Shown here one piece after another: positions 8,663-18,885 of a stretch of 64,000 bases of DNA. This DNA is from Bradyrhizobium sp. AZCC 1719 (lineage in GTDB: Bacteria; Pseudomonadota; Alphaproteobacteria; Rhizobiales; Xanthobacteraceae): contig NZ_JAZHRU010000001.1 in NCBI RefSeq assembly GCF_036924525.1, forward strand, positions 2,199,001-2,263,000, read 5' to 3'. Within the stretch, counting starts at the first letter, position 1. The number at the start of each line of letters is the position of its first letter. The notes below the pieces were generated by a model. The model had not been told where the DNA came from. It did no database searches and was given only the letters and a program-made list of their open reading frames with translations. Both the position numbers and the translations under genes were made by a program.

Positions 8663-8992
8663 ATGAGACGGACCGTAATCAGGTACAAAACCAAGCCGGA
8701 AATGAGCGACAGGAACGCCGAGTTGGTGGCGGCGGTGTTTGCCGAATTGCAGGCGGCCGAGCCGGAAGGCTTTCGCTATCTGTCGCTGCGGCTGGAGGAT
8801 GATACGTTCATCCATTTCGTCGAGACCGCAGCCGATGACGGCTCCAGCGCCTTGCCGAAACTGGCGGCGTTTCAGGCGTTCCAGAACGGCATTCGCGAGC
8901 GTTGCGCCGAACCGCCGCTGGCGAAAAGCGTGACCATCGTCGGCAATTATCGCATGTTGCGCGAGACCGAGAACGCGCTTGCCGGAGTCTGA
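8663..8992 (+). CDS. Small conserved protein, possible ABM-like fold; sigma factor partner
   Basis: A protein of about 109 residues, starting at MRRTVIRYKTKPE. The repeated beta-strand pattern (TVIRYKTKPE ... RYLSLRLEDDTFIHFVE ... SVTIVGNYRML) looks like the ferredoxin-like antibiotic-biosynthesis-monooxygenase (ABM) fold, but I see no diagnostic residues. The ATG at 8663 is preferred because AGGAG precedes it by 7 bases; an ATG at 8639 is in frame but unsupported. Its stop codon touches the start of the ECF sigma gene, so the two are translationally coupled. It may be an effector or target of that sigma factor. Function unknown. Confidence 0.7.
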   Translation: MRRTVIRYKTKPEMSDRNAELVAAVFAELQAAEPEGFRYLSLRLEDDTFIHFVETAADDGSSALPKLAAFQAFQNGIRERCAEPPLAKSVTIVGNYRMLRETENALAGV

Positions 8993-9880
8993 ATGACAGT
9001 GGGTCCCGAGACGTCCGCCACGTTCGACATCGAGCGCCTGCTGGTGGCGATGCGCCCAAAGCTGCATCGCTACTGCGCGCGCATGGTGGGCTCCGTCATC
9101 GACGGCGAGGACGTGCTGCAGGATGCCATGATCAAGGCGGTGGAGGCGCATGCCTCCGCCCGCCCGCTCGGCAATCCCGAAGGCTGGCTGTTCCGCATTG
9201 CGCACAACACCGCGCTGGATTTTCTGCGCCGGCGCAAGCGCCAGGAGGCGTTCCGGGGACCAGCGGAGGTGGACATGATCGTTGACCAGCTCGATGCCGT
9301 GGCGAGCCGCCAGATCGCCGCGACCTCCTTGCGCACCTTCATGCGGTTGCCGGTACCACAGCGCGCGAGCGTCATCCTGATGGACGTGCTCGGCTGCTCG
9401 CTGAAGGAAATCTGCGACGTAATGGATTGCAGCCTGCCCGCGGCCAAGGCCGCGCTGCATCGCGGCCGCGCGCAATTGCGTGAAATTGCCGTCGAGCCGG
9501 ACGACGCGCCGCAGCAAAAACTATCGGACGCCGATCGTGAGCGGCTCGGCGCCTATGTCGCCCATTTCAACGCGCGCGATTTCGATGCCATCCGCGCCAT
9601 GATCTCGGACGATGTCAGGCTCGATCTCGTCAGCAGGACCCACTTGCGTGGCAAGGCCGAAGTGTCGCGCTATTTCGGCAATTACGACAAGGTCAGCGAC
9701 TGGCGCCTGGTGGCGGGTCTGGTGGAGGGGCGTCCCGCCATCCTGGTGTTCGATCCCAACGAAGGCGATGCAAAGCCGAAATATTTCGTGCTGCTGGGCT
9801 GGTCGGCCGGCAAGGTCGCGACCATCCGGGATTTCCGCCACGCGCCTTACGTCATCGATGGCGCTGAATACCTGATCTGA
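8993..9880 (+). CDS. ECF RNA polymerase sigma factor with C-terminal SnoaL-like domain
   Basis: A 295-residue protein. Residues about 10-75 form sigma region 2 (ARMVGSVIDGEDVLQDAMIKA, then the WLFRIAHNTALDFLRRR promoter-melting helix). Residues about 110-160 form region 4 (VPQRASVILMDVLGCSLKEICDVMDCSLPAAKAALHRGR in parts, a helix-turn-helix). From about 185 onward the protein is a SnoaL/NTF2-like barrel (AHFNARDFDAIRAMISDDV, then GKAEVSRYFGNY). Such tails occur in ECF groups without a classical anti-sigma factor and are thought to sense a ligand or control activity internally. No anti-sigma gene is adjacent; the coupled upstream gene encodes a small ABM-like protein. Confidence 0.9.
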   Translation: MTVGPETSATFDIERLLVAMRPKLHRYCARMVGSVIDGEDVLQDAMIKAVEAHASARPLGNPEGWLFRIAHNTALDFLRRRKRQEAFRGPAEVDMIVDQLDAVASRQIAATSLRTFMRLPVPQRASVILMDVLGCSLKEICDVMDCSLPAAKAALHRGRAQLREIAVEPDDAPQQKLSDADRERLGAYVAHFNARDFDAIRAMISDDVRLDLVSRTHLRGKAEVSRYFGNYDKVSDWRLVAGLVEGRPAILVFDPNEGDAKPKYFVLLGWSAGKVATIRDFRHAPYVIDGAEYLI

Positions 9881-10213
9881 ACGAGCGCTTCTGGAAGGTG
9901 CGCCATGACGCTCGTCACGGCGCGCCGCCCCGGCTGCAGCGGTCGACCCATCAGGCTTCTCCGGCCCCCAAAACCGCGACAATTGTTGCCGGGGCAACCG
10001 GCATTATATTTCTTGCCATCCCCGCCATCCGCGAATTATGGTGCAGGTGGCTTAAGCATGCGCCGAAGGTTCTAACCGGAGCCTTGGGTTCATGCTTGCC
10101 GCTGACCGGCGATTTCGCGCACAAAATACCTCACAGATAAGAGGCGCGCGGAGCAAGCGTTGCCGGTCGCCCGGTTGACCGGGTTTTGAGCGATAAACAG
10201 GAGGGGAGTGATT
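9881..10213. other. Intergenic region without a supported gene
   Basis: This 333-base gap separates the ECF sigma gene from the third substrate-binding protein gene. I see no credible ORF or repeat copy. An AGGAGGGG ribosome site at 10199-10206 serves the downstream gene, and an A/T-rich TTATATTT stretch near 10009 could be part of a promoter. Confidence 0.5.
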
Positions 10214-11389
10214 ATGAAAAAGGCATTCTGGCTGGCAGGCGCAACAATTCTGGCGCTGGCGCAGCCCGCGCTCGCTGGCGACACCATCAAAATCGGCTTT
10301 GTCTCGACCTTCAGCGGCCCGACCGCTGTGATCGGCAACGACATGCGCAACTCGTTCGAGCTGGCGCTCGACCATCTCGGCCGCAAGATGGGCGGCAAAC
10401 CGGTCGAGGTGATCTATGAAGATGACGGCCAGAAGCCCGATGTCGGCAAGCAGAAGACCGAAAAGCTGATCCAGTCCGACAAGGTCGATTTCATCGCGGG
10501 CTATATCTGGTCGAACGTGCTGCTGGCCTCGCTGAAGACCGCAGTGGATTCAAAGACCTTCCTGATCTCGGCCAACGCCGGTCCCTCGCAGCTCGCCGGC
10601 GATCTCTGTTCGCCTTACGTGTTCTCGACCTCCTGGCAGAACGATCAGACCCCGCAGGCGGTCGGCACCTACATGAACCAGAAGGGCGTGAAATCAGTGT
10701 TCCTGATCGGCCCGAACTACGCCGCCGGCAAGGACATGCTGGCCGGCGTCAAGAGCACCTTCAAGGGCCAGGTCGTCGGTGAGGAATACACGGTGTGGCC
10801 GAGCCAGCTCGACTTCTCCGCCGAGCTCACCAAGGCCAAGAATTCCAAGGCCGAGTCGATCTTCGTGTTCTATCCCGGCGCAGCCGGTGTCCAGTTCCTC
10901 AATCAATACGCCCAGGCCGGACTGAAGGGGCAGATCCCGCTCTATACGGCGTTCACGATCGACGAATTGTCGCTGCCGCTGCAGAAGGAAAACGCGATCG
11001 GCGTACCCGGCGCGCAGCAATGGGTCAACGATTTGCCGTTCCCGGAGAACAAGAAGTTCGTCGAGGACTATCGCAAGAAGCATCCGGGCCTCCGCCCGAC
11101 CTTCTACGGCGCGCAGTCCTATGACGCCGCGAACCTGATCAACAGTGCGGTGGTTGCGGTGAAGGGCGATACCTCGAAGAAGGACGAGATGAAGGCCGAG
11201 ATGGAGAAGGCCAACTTCAAGTCTGTGCGCGGCCCGTTCAAATACGGCAACAACCACATTCCGATCCAGAACTTCTACCTGCAGGATGTGGTCAAGGACG
11301 CCGACGGCCAGCTCTCGCTGAAGACAGTGGCGACCATCGTCAAGGACGACCAGGATCGCTTCCACGACAAATGTCCGATGAAGAAGTGA
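10214..11389 (+). CDS. ABC transporter substrate-binding protein of the Liv-type importer
   Basis: A 391-residue Peripla_BP_6 protein with a short signal peptide (residues 1-22, ending PALAGD) and the start DTIKIGFVSTFSGPTAVIGNDM. It diverges from the two SBPs near the P450. AGGAGGGG lies 7 bases before the ATG at 10214; a GTG at 10208 is too close to that site to be used. The permease and ATPase genes follow downstream, so this is the dedicated binding protein of that importer. The neighbouring Rieske oxygenase, GS-like enzyme and box genes point to an aromatic or amine-bearing ligand rather than leucine, which is inference. Confidence 0.9.
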   Translation: MKKAFWLAGATILALAQPALAGDTIKIGFVSTFSGPTAVIGNDMRNSFELALDHLGRKMGGKPVEVIYEDDGQKPDVGKQKTEKLIQSDKVDFIAGYIWSNVLLASLKTAVDSKTFLISANAGPSQLAGDLCSPYVFSTSWQNDQTPQAVGTYMNQKGVKSVFLIGPNYAAGKDMLAGVKSTFKGQVVGEEYTVWPSQLDFSAELTKAKNSKAESIFVFYPGAAGVQFLNQYAQAGLKGQIPLYTAFTIDELSLPLQKENAIGVPGAQQWVNDLPFPENKKFVEDYRKKHPGLRPTFYGAQSYDAANLINSAVVAVKGDTSKKDEMKAEMEKANFKSVRGPFKYGNNHIPIQNFYLQDVVKDADGQLSLKTVATIVKDDQDRFHDKCPMKK

Positions 11390-11517
11390 TTGTTGGCATG
11401 GCCGGTGCATGATCGCCGGAGCGCGCCCTCGGGCTTGACCCGGGGGCGGTTAACGACAGATCGTCCGCCCAACAAGAAAAATGGCGGCGGCGCAGATGTG
11501 CTGCCGCTGTTTTGTTA

Positions 11518-11606
11518 GGGCATGATCCGGAAAAGTGGGATCCGGTTTTCCGAAAGATCATGCCCAAAATAGAAAAATAGAGCGGGATGACGCGTCATCA
11601 CGCTCT
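11518..11606. repeat. Alphaproteobacterial palindromic repeat element (GGGCATGATC type)
   Basis: GGGCATGATC at the left pairs with GATCATGCCC at 11556-11565, enclosing GGAAAA/TTTTCC arms. A second near-perfect 28-bp palindrome (11579-11606, core GATGACGCGTCATC) follows at once. I recognise this module from many Bradyrhizobium and Rhodopseudomonas intergenic regions. It lies between the binding-protein gene and livH. Confidence 0.75.
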
Positions 11607-11626
11607 AGGTCTAGAGTTTTAGGTTC

Positions 11627-12544
11627 ATGCTCGTCCTTATCGAACAATCGCTGAACGGCCTGCAGTTCGGCCTGTTGCTGTTCCTGCTGGCGGCCGGCTT
11701 GACGCTGGTGTTCGGCATCATGGACTTCGTCAATCTGGCGCACGGCTCGCTCTACATGATGGGCGCCTATTTCGCCGCGACCTTCGTGGCGTGGACGAAT
11801 AGTTTTGTGCTCGGCATATTGCTCGCGCTCGGCGCCACGCTGCTACTGGGCATCGCGCTCGAATTCATCGCGCTGAGACATCTCTACGGCCGCGACCATC
11901 TCGATCAGGTCCTGGCAACCTTCGGGCTGATCCTGTTCTTCAATGACGCGGTGCGGCTGATCTGGGGCCCCGCCGGCCTGTCGCTGCCGCTGCCGGCCTG
12001 GCTGACCGTGCCGGTGCAGATCGTCCCCGGCGTGTTCTATCCGGCCTACCGGTTGTCGATCATCGCGGTTGCGCTGGCGGTTGCGGCATTGCTTTATATC
12101 GTGGTGATGCGGACCAGGATCGGCATGCTGATCCGCGCCGGCGCCTCCAACCGTGAAATGATCGGCGCGCTCGGCATCAACATCAAGCTGTTGTTCACGC
12201 TGGTGTTCGGACTTGGCGCGGCGCTCGCAGGCCTTGCCGGCCTGATGCAGGCGCCGATCCTCACCGTGCAGATCGGCATGGGCGAAAACATCCTCATTCT
12301 TGCTTTCGTCATCATCGTGATCGGTGGCATCGGCTCGATCCGGGGCGCCTTCATGGCCGCGATCTTCGTCGGCATGATCGATACGCTCGGCCGCGCCTTC
12401 CTGCCCGATCTCCTGCGCACCGTGCTGAGTTCCGCCGCCGCTTCCACCGCCGCACCCGCGCTGTCATCGATGCTGATCTATCTCCTGATGGCCATCGTCC
12501 TCGTCGTGCGGCCGGAGGGGCTGTTTCCGGCTGCCAAGCGATGA
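11627..12544 (+). CDS. Branched-chain-type ABC transporter permease, LivH-like
   Basis: A 305-residue integral membrane protein with about eight hydrophobic helices. Family motifs include LNGLQFGLLLFLLAAGLTLVFGIMD and NLAHGSLYMMGAY at the N-terminus and the coupling region GASNREMIGALGINI near residue 175, which contacts the ATPases. It pairs with the LivM-type permease, with which it overlaps by 4 bases (ATGA). The pair forms the channel for the ligand delivered by the upstream binding protein. Confidence 0.92.
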   Translation: MLVLIEQSLNGLQFGLLLFLLAAGLTLVFGIMDFVNLAHGSLYMMGAYFAATFVAWTNSFVLGILLALGATLLLGIALEFIALRHLYGRDHLDQVLATFGLILFFNDAVRLIWGPAGLSLPLPAWLTVPVQIVPGVFYPAYRLSIIAVALAVAALLYIVVMRTRIGMLIRAGASNREMIGALGINIKLLFTLVFGLGAALAGLAGLMQAPILTVQIGMGENILILAFVIIVIGGIGSIRGAFMAAIFVGMIDTLGRAFLPDLLRTVLSSAAASTAAPALSSMLIYLLMAIVLVVRPEGLFPAAKR

Positions 12545-13480
12545 AATCTCACATCAACGCCCGCAACGTCATCGTGGCGCTCGTCGCGCTTGGCCTCACC
12601 TTGCTGCCGGCCTATTCGGCACTGACCGGCAACATCTTCATCCTGACGCTGTTCACCCGCATCGTCATTTTCGCGCTGGCGGCCGCGAGCCTCAATCTCA
12701 TCATGGGCTATGGCGGCATGATGAGCTTTGGCCACGCCGCCTATCTCGGCATCGGCGGCTATGCCGTGGGCATTCTCGCCTATGAGGGCATCGGCTCCGG
12801 TTTCATCCAGTGGCCGGTTGCGCTCGCGGTGTCCGCGCTCTATGCGCTCGTGATCGGCGCGCTGTCGCTGCGCACCCGCGGCGTCTATTTCATCATGATC
12901 ACGCTCGCGTTTGCGCAGATGGCTTATTACATCGCCTCAGGTCTTTCGCGTTATGGCGGCGACGACGGCCTCACCATCTACAAGCGCAGCAATTTCGGCG
13001 GCCTCATCGACATGTCGAACCGCGTGCAGTTCTACTATCTCTGCCTGGCCTGCCTGTTCGGCGGCATCTATCTGATCTGGCGCATCGTCAATTCGCGGTT
13101 TGGCATGGTGGTGCAGGGCGTGCGCTCCAACGAGCAGCGCATGCAGGCGATCGGCTTCCACGCCAACAGATATCGTCTCGTCTGCTTCGTGATCTCAGGC
13201 ACGATCTGTGGCCTTGCCGGTGCGCTGCTCGCCAACAACACGGATTTCATCAGCCCGGCCACGATGTACTGGACGCGCTCCGGCGAACTCATGGTGATGG
13301 TGGTCTTCGGCGGCATGGGATCGCTGTTCGGGCCTGTCATCGGCACCATCGTGTTTCTGCTGCTGGAAGAGCTGTTGTCGCAGTTTACCGAATACTGGGC
13401 GCTGATCATGGGCCCGCTGTTGCTGCTGATCGTGCTGTTCGCGCGGGGCGGCATCATGGGACTGCTCGGGAGGTTGAGCC

Positions 13481-13488
<8 letters not shown>
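12541..13488 (+). CDS. Branched-chain-type ABC transporter permease, LivM-like
   Basis: A 315-residue membrane protein with many helices and the LivM signatures LNLIMGYGGMMSFGHAAYLGIGGYA and RGVYFIMITLAFAQM. The cytoplasmic loop GVRSNEQRMQAIGFHANRYRL is the expected ATPase-coupling segment. The start overlaps the livH stop and the end overlaps the next gene by 8 bases, so the four transporter genes form one tightly packed transcript. Confidence 0.92.
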
Positions 13489-14981
<1,493 letters not shown>

Positions 14982-14990
14982 AGGGGGCAC

Positions 14991-15073
14991 GTCATTCCGG
15001 GGCGATGCGCTAGCATCGAACCCGGAATCTCGAGATTCCGGGTCTGGTCCTTCGGACCATCCCGGAATGACGG
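14991..15073. repeat. Palindromic intergenic repeat, family B (copy 1)
   Basis: The element begins GTCATTCCGGGGCGATGCG and ends CCCGGAATGACG, with an inner CCCGGAATC-TCGA-GATTCCGGG palindrome. A second copy is at 16550-16629. It sits between converging transcription units and could help end both transcripts. Confidence 0.75.
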
Positions 15074-15092
15074 CGGAGAGGCGTGCGCCCCC

Positions 15093-16535
15093 TCAAAACA
15101 TCTCGAAATATTCGCGGTGCTCCCAATCAGACACTTCGGCCTGAAACCGCTCGATCTCGGCGTTCTTGATGTGGACGTAATAGTCCACGAACTCCGTCCC
15201 CAGCGCTTGCCGGAAAAACGGATCGTCCTGCAGCGCGAACACCGCCTCGCGCAAACTCTTCGGCAACAACGCCGCCTTGGTCTCGTACGGTGCATCCGCT
15301 GACGGACCCGGATCGAGCTTGCGGTCGACGCCGTCCAGCCCTGAGAGAATCTGCGAGGCCATGTAGAGATAAGGATTCGCCGCGGGCTCCCCGATACGGT
15401 TTTCCAGCCGGGTGGCCGCATCGCCCGGACCGCCGAGCACACGGATCATGACGCCGCGGTTGTCGCGGCCCCAGATCGCGCGATCCGGCGCCAGCGAATA
15501 GGAGCGGTAGCGCTTGTAGCCGTTGATGGTCGGCGTCGTGAACACGGTGGATGCGCGGGCGTGCTCCAGCAGTCCCGCGAGATAGGCGCGTCCAAACGAG
15601 CTCAGCACCTCATCCTTTTCGCCGGCCATGAACGCATTCTCGCCGCTTGCGCGCGACACCAGCGATTGATGCAGGTGCCAGCCTGAGGCGAAGACATTGG
15701 GCAGTTTTGGCCGGCACATGAAGGTGGCGTGATAGCCGTGGCGGCGCGCGATCTGTTTTACGGCCGATCTGAACAGCACCATGTTATCGGCGGGCGCGAG
15801 GCCCCTGGTCGGTTGGAAGGTGAATTCGCACTGGCTCGGACCGAACTCGACCTCGACCGATCGCAAGGGAAGCCCGAGCGCCAGCACGTCGCGGCGGATG
15901 ATCTCCAACGCGGGCTCCATCTGGTCGTAGCGCTGCTCGGTGAGATACTGGTAGCCGTGCGAGAGCAGGCTCACCGATGGCGGGCGACCGGGCTGGCCGG
16001 CATCCTCCGGCGCCATATGCGCGTCGTCGAGCTTGAAGAGATGGAATTCGACTTCGAGGCCGGCCACGAAATCGTAGCCGCGCTGTCCGAGCTGATCGAT
16101 CACCTTGCGATAGAGATGCCGCGTGGCGAATGGCACCGGGCGGCCGTCATTGAAATAGAGGTCACACAGCAGCCAGCCGGTGGTCGGCGCCCACGGCAGC
16201 ACCCGAAACGTGGTGGGGTCGGCGACCATCAAGACGTCGGCGGCGCCCTCCATCTCCTTCATCCCGAACCCGCCGCCGGCGGTGAACACCGGGAACACCG
16301 TCTTGTGCGAGGTGTCCTTGGCAAGCATGGTAGTGGTGATGGAGCAGCCGCTTTCCAGCGAGGCAATCGCTTCGCTCGCGACCAGGGTCTTGCCGCGCAG
16401 GATGCCGTGCTGGTCGGGGAATGACAGGCGGATGACTTCGAGGTTTTTCTCCTCGACGATCCTACGCAGGCGGCTCGCGGCCTCCTGTTGCTCTTTCGAC
16501 CACAGCCCGTGACGTTCGACGAAACTCAACGCCAA
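15093..16535 (-). CDS. Glutamine synthetase family protein (gamma-glutamyl-amide synthetase-like)
   Basis: A 480-residue protein with the GS beta-grasp and catalytic domains. Recognisable blocks are VEVEFGPSQCEFTFQP (metal/glutamate site), ASGWHLHQSL (equivalent of the GMHxHxS block) and INGYKRYRSYSLAPDRAIWGRDNRG, then RLENRIGEPAANPYLYMA. These fit the GlnT/PuuA-like group that ligates glutamate to amines, rather than housekeeping GlnA. There is no adenylylation-site loop. It lies 102 bases downstream of a Rieske oxygenase gene on the same strand. GS-like enzymes paired with Rieske oxygenases are known from aniline degradation (gamma-glutamylanilide synthase), so an amine substrate is a reasonable guess. 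No glutamyl-amide hydrolase is nearby. Confidence 0.85.
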   Translation of the reverse strand: MALSFVERHGLWSKEQQEAASRLRRIVEEKNLEVIRLSFPDQHGILRGKTLVASEAIASLESGCSITTTMLAKDTSHKTVFPVFTAGGGFGMKEMEGAADVLMVADPTTFRVLPWAPTTGWLLCDLYFNDGRPVPFATRHLYRKVIDQLGQRGYDFVAGLEVEFHLFKLDDAHMAPEDAGQPGRPPSVSLLSHGYQYLTEQRYDQMEPALEIIRRDVLALGLPLRSVEVEFGPSQCEFTFQPTRGLAPADNMVLFRSAVKQIARRHGYHATFMCRPKLPNVFASGWHLHQSLVSRASGENAFMAGEKDEVLSSFGRAYLAGLLEHARASTVFTTPTINGYKRYRSYSLAPDRAIWGRDNRGVMIRVLGGPGDAATRLENRIGEPAANPYLYMASQILSGLDGVDRKLDPGPSADAPYETKAALLPKSLREAVFALQDDPFFRQALGTEFVDYYVHIKNAEIERFQAEVSDWEHREYFEMF

Positions 16536-16549
16536 TCCCCCATCTTCAG

Positions 16550-16629
16550 TCGTTCCGGGGCGATGCGCAGCATCGAACCCGGAATCTCGAGATTCCGGGT
16601 TCGGCTCTGCGAGCCGCCCCGGAATGACG
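16550..16629. repeat. Palindromic intergenic repeat, family B (copy 2)
   Basis: It matches the copy at 14991-15073, with GTTCCGGGGCGATGCG, AACCCGGAATCTCGAGATTC and CCCCGGAATGACGG. It lies between the Rieske oxygenase and GS-like genes, within the presumed operon. Confidence 0.75.
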
Positions 16630-16637
16630 GTGCTAAA

Positions 16638-17996
16638 TTACTCCGCCGCCGTAAGGTGGGGCACCTTGCCCGCGATCTCGGTCGGCACCGGCGCGGCCCA
16701 GGGCGCGCCGCGGCGGCGCTTGACGTCGATTTCCATCCAGTAGATTTCCCAGCCCTGCGTGGGCCCGATGCCGTCCATCGTGGCAGGCCCCTGGATCGAG
16801 CGCGCATGTGCCGCGTCGAGGAACAGCATAGGCTTCTCGCCGCCGACCACCTTCTCGATCTCCTGCCGCAGCAGGCGGCGATACTGCACGATCGCCTTGT
16901 CCGATTGTCCCAAATGCTCGTTGGTGCGGTCCTGGATCGGGCCCATCGACTCCACCGCCCACTGGTCGTGGACATTGATGTCGGTCCCCATGCCGGTATA
17001 GGTCGCAGTCGCCTGTTCGTGCGGATCGAAACCGTAATCGTTCGACTTGTTCTTGCGCGACTTGTAGTCCGGCAGCTCATAGAGCTCGAGACGCTGGTCG
17101 CGCATCTTCGTCTTGTCGACCGGCGTCGTGTAAGAGGTGAAGATCGCGTACCAGTAGCAGTTCTCGTCATCGATCGGCACGTGCCACTGCGTGATCGTCA
17201 TCTCCGTGCTCATCGGGATGACGAAGCCGTGCGGGAAGAGCTGGTTGGTGACGCGCACATGGGTGCGCTCCGCATCTAGCTCGCGCAGCGCGATCAGGCG
17301 AAGCCCATATTCGGTGTGCTCGACATTGATGATCGGGTTGTCGTATTCGCGCAAAATCTTCGTCATCGGCATATCGCTTCCGGCAGACGCGCCGCGGAAC
17401 TGCTTGCCGTAGGCGGTGGAAGTGTCTTCGTCCTCGAAGAAGCGGTGCAGGAAGGAGGCATGCGCCGGATCGATGCCGACTTCCAGCGCCTGCAGCCAGT
17501 TGCAGTTGATGTGGCCCTTGAACGCAAAGGTATGGCTGTCGGGCGCCACAAAACAGTCGATCTCCGGAAACGCCGGCGGTTCGCCTTCGCCGAGATACGC
17601 CCAGAGGATGCCGCTCTTCTCGACCACGGGATAGGAGCGCTGCTTGATGCCCTGGCACAGCTTTGAGTCCTTCGGCTCGGCCGGCGTCTCCAGGCACTGG
17701 CCGGAGACGTCGAACAGCCAGCCATGGAAGGCGCAACGCAGCCCGCCATTCTCCAGCCGTCCGAACGCGAGGTCGGCGCCGCGATGCGCGCAGTGGCGAT
17801 CGATCAGGCCGTAGCGGCCCTGCTCGTCGCGAAACAGCACGAGGTTTTCGCCGAGCAACTTTACGGGGCGCACCGGCCGCGATCCCTGCAGCTCGTCGAC
17901 CAGCGCCGCCGGCTGCCAGTACATCCGCATCAGCTTGCCGCACGGGTCCTTGCGCCCGGTGCGGGTGATCAGGTCATTCGCTTCCTGGCTCATCAT
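16638..17996 (-). CDS. Rieske non-heme iron oxygenase, large (alpha) subunit
   Basis: A 452-residue protein. The Rieske cluster ligands are in HCAHRGADL and, 18 residues after its second ligand, CAFHGW (C-x-H...C-x2-H). The mononuclear iron site appears as DPAHASFLH (D-x2-H-x4-H) near residue 176. Size and motif spacing match the homotrimeric phthalate-dioxygenase/vanillate-demethylase group, which does not need a beta subunit; none is nearby, nor is a reductase. It is the first gene of a leftward unit with the GS-like gene, divergent from an IclR regulator. The substrate is likely an aromatic acid or a glutamylated amine, which cannot be decided from sequence. Confidence 0.9.
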   Translation of the reverse strand: MMSQEANDLITRTGRKDPCGKLMRMYWQPAALVDELQGSRPVRPVKLLGENLVLFRDEQGRYGLIDRHCAHRGADLAFGRLENGGLRCAFHGWLFDVSGQCLETPAEPKDSKLCQGIKQRSYPVVEKSGILWAYLGEGEPPAFPEIDCFVAPDSHTFAFKGHINCNWLQALEVGIDPAHASFLHRFFEDEDTSTAYGKQFRGASAGSDMPMTKILREYDNPIINVEHTEYGLRLIALRELDAERTHVRVTNQLFPHGFVIPMSTEMTITQWHVPIDDENCYWYAIFTSYTTPVDKTKMRDQRLELYELPDYKSRKNKSNDYGFDPHEQATATYTGMGTDINVHDQWAVESMGPIQDRTNEHLGQSDKAIVQYRRLLRQEIEKVVGGEKPMLFLDAAHARSIQGPATMDGIGPTQGWEIYWMEIDVKRRRGAPWAAPVPTEIAGKVPHLTAAE

Positions 17997-18022
17997 GGCG
18001 AGGATCTCCGCAAGTTAGATTT

Positions 18023-18037
18023 GTTCGCCTATTGAAC
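18023..18037. promoter_or_regulatory. Candidate IclR operator in the divergent promoter region
   Basis: The sequence GTTC-GCCTATT-GAAC is a 15-base interrupted palindrome between the Rieske oxygenase and IclR genes. Fifteen-base GTTC...GAAC-type palindromes are used by Pca/Pob/Cat-type IclR regulators. The IclR protein is the obvious candidate binder. Confidence 0.4.
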
Positions 18038-18093
18038 TTTTGTGCGATTTTAGCGTAGGCTTGGCGTGAGGCAAGCGGATTATGGAGGCAGCG

Positions 18094-18885
18094 ATGCCCA
18101 AGCTTAAGCGCGCGGCGGACGCTGACAACCGCGGCGCGACCGATTTCATCGAAAGCCTCGACCGCGGCCTGCGTGTGCTCGAAATATTTGGCGGCAGCCG
18201 GCAGCCGATGACGCTGAGCGACCTCGCCAAGGCGGCTGAGCTGCCGCGCGCCACCGCGCGGCGCATCCTCTTCACGCTCGAACGCGCCGGCTTCGTCGCA
18301 ACCGACGGCAAGCTATTCCGCCTGACGCCGCGCGTGCTGGTGCTGGCGTCAAGCTATCTCGCCTCCAACCATGTCGTCTCGGTGCTGCAGCCGGCGCTTG
18401 ATCGATTGTCGGCTGAAGCGCAGGAAATCGCGTCGATGGCGATCCTCGACGGCGACGACGTCGTCTTCATCGCGCGCGCCAGCCCGACGCGAATCTTCTC
18501 GTCAGGCATCGATATCGGCTACCGGCTGCCGGCGTTTTGTACTTCGGTCGGCCGTGTCCTGCTGTCGCGGCTGGCCGACGACGAACTGGCCGCCGTGCTC
18601 GACCGGATGGAGCTTGCGCCGCTGACACCGTTCACCGTCACCGACAAGAAGCAGCTCCTGAAGACGATCGTCGCCGATCGCGCGCAGGGTTATTCGCTGG
18701 TCGATCGCGAAGCCGAGCCGGGTTTCCGTTCGGTCTCGGTGCCGGTCCGCCGCTACGACGGCGCGATCATCGCCGCCATCAACATGGGCGCGCATGTCGA
18801 CCGCGTGTCCGCGGAAGAGATGGTCGAGAAATTTCTGCCGCGCCTGCGCGAGGCGGCGGCATCAGTCAAAGCGATGCTGGTGTGA
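18094..18885 (+). CDS. IclR family transcriptional regulator (PcaR/PobR-like)
   Basis: A protein of about 263 residues. The N-terminal winged helix-turn-helix (IESLDRGLRVLEIF, then LSDLAKAAELPRATARRILFTLERAGFV) is followed by a GAF-like effector domain with IARASPTRIFSS and LPAFCTSVGRVLLS, which is typical of aromatic-acid IclR proteins such as PcaR. I chose the ATG at 18094 because GGAGG lies 5 bases before it, inside the codons after the in-frame ATG at 18082. It is divergent from the Rieske/GS-like pair and probably controls it. Its end overlaps the converging P-loop gene by 20 bases. Confidence 0.9.
   Translation: MPKLKRAADADNRGATDFIESLDRGLRVLEIFGGSRQPMTLSDLAKAAELPRATARRILFTLERAGFVATDGKLFRLTPRVLVLASSYLASNHVVSVLQPALDRLSAEAQEIASMAILDGDDVVFIARASPTRIFSSGIDIGYRLPAFCTSVGRVLLSRLADDELAAVLDRMELAPLTPFTVTDKKQLLKTIVADRAQGYSLVDREAEPGFRSVSVPVRRYDGAIIAAINMGAHVDRVSAEEMVEKFLPRLREAAASVKAMLV

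Noticed and set aside
10035..10065. Possible RpoN promoter TGGC...TGC upstream of the third SBP gene
   Set aside because: The GG-to-GC spacing is one base short of the required 10 and the -12 sequence does not fit.
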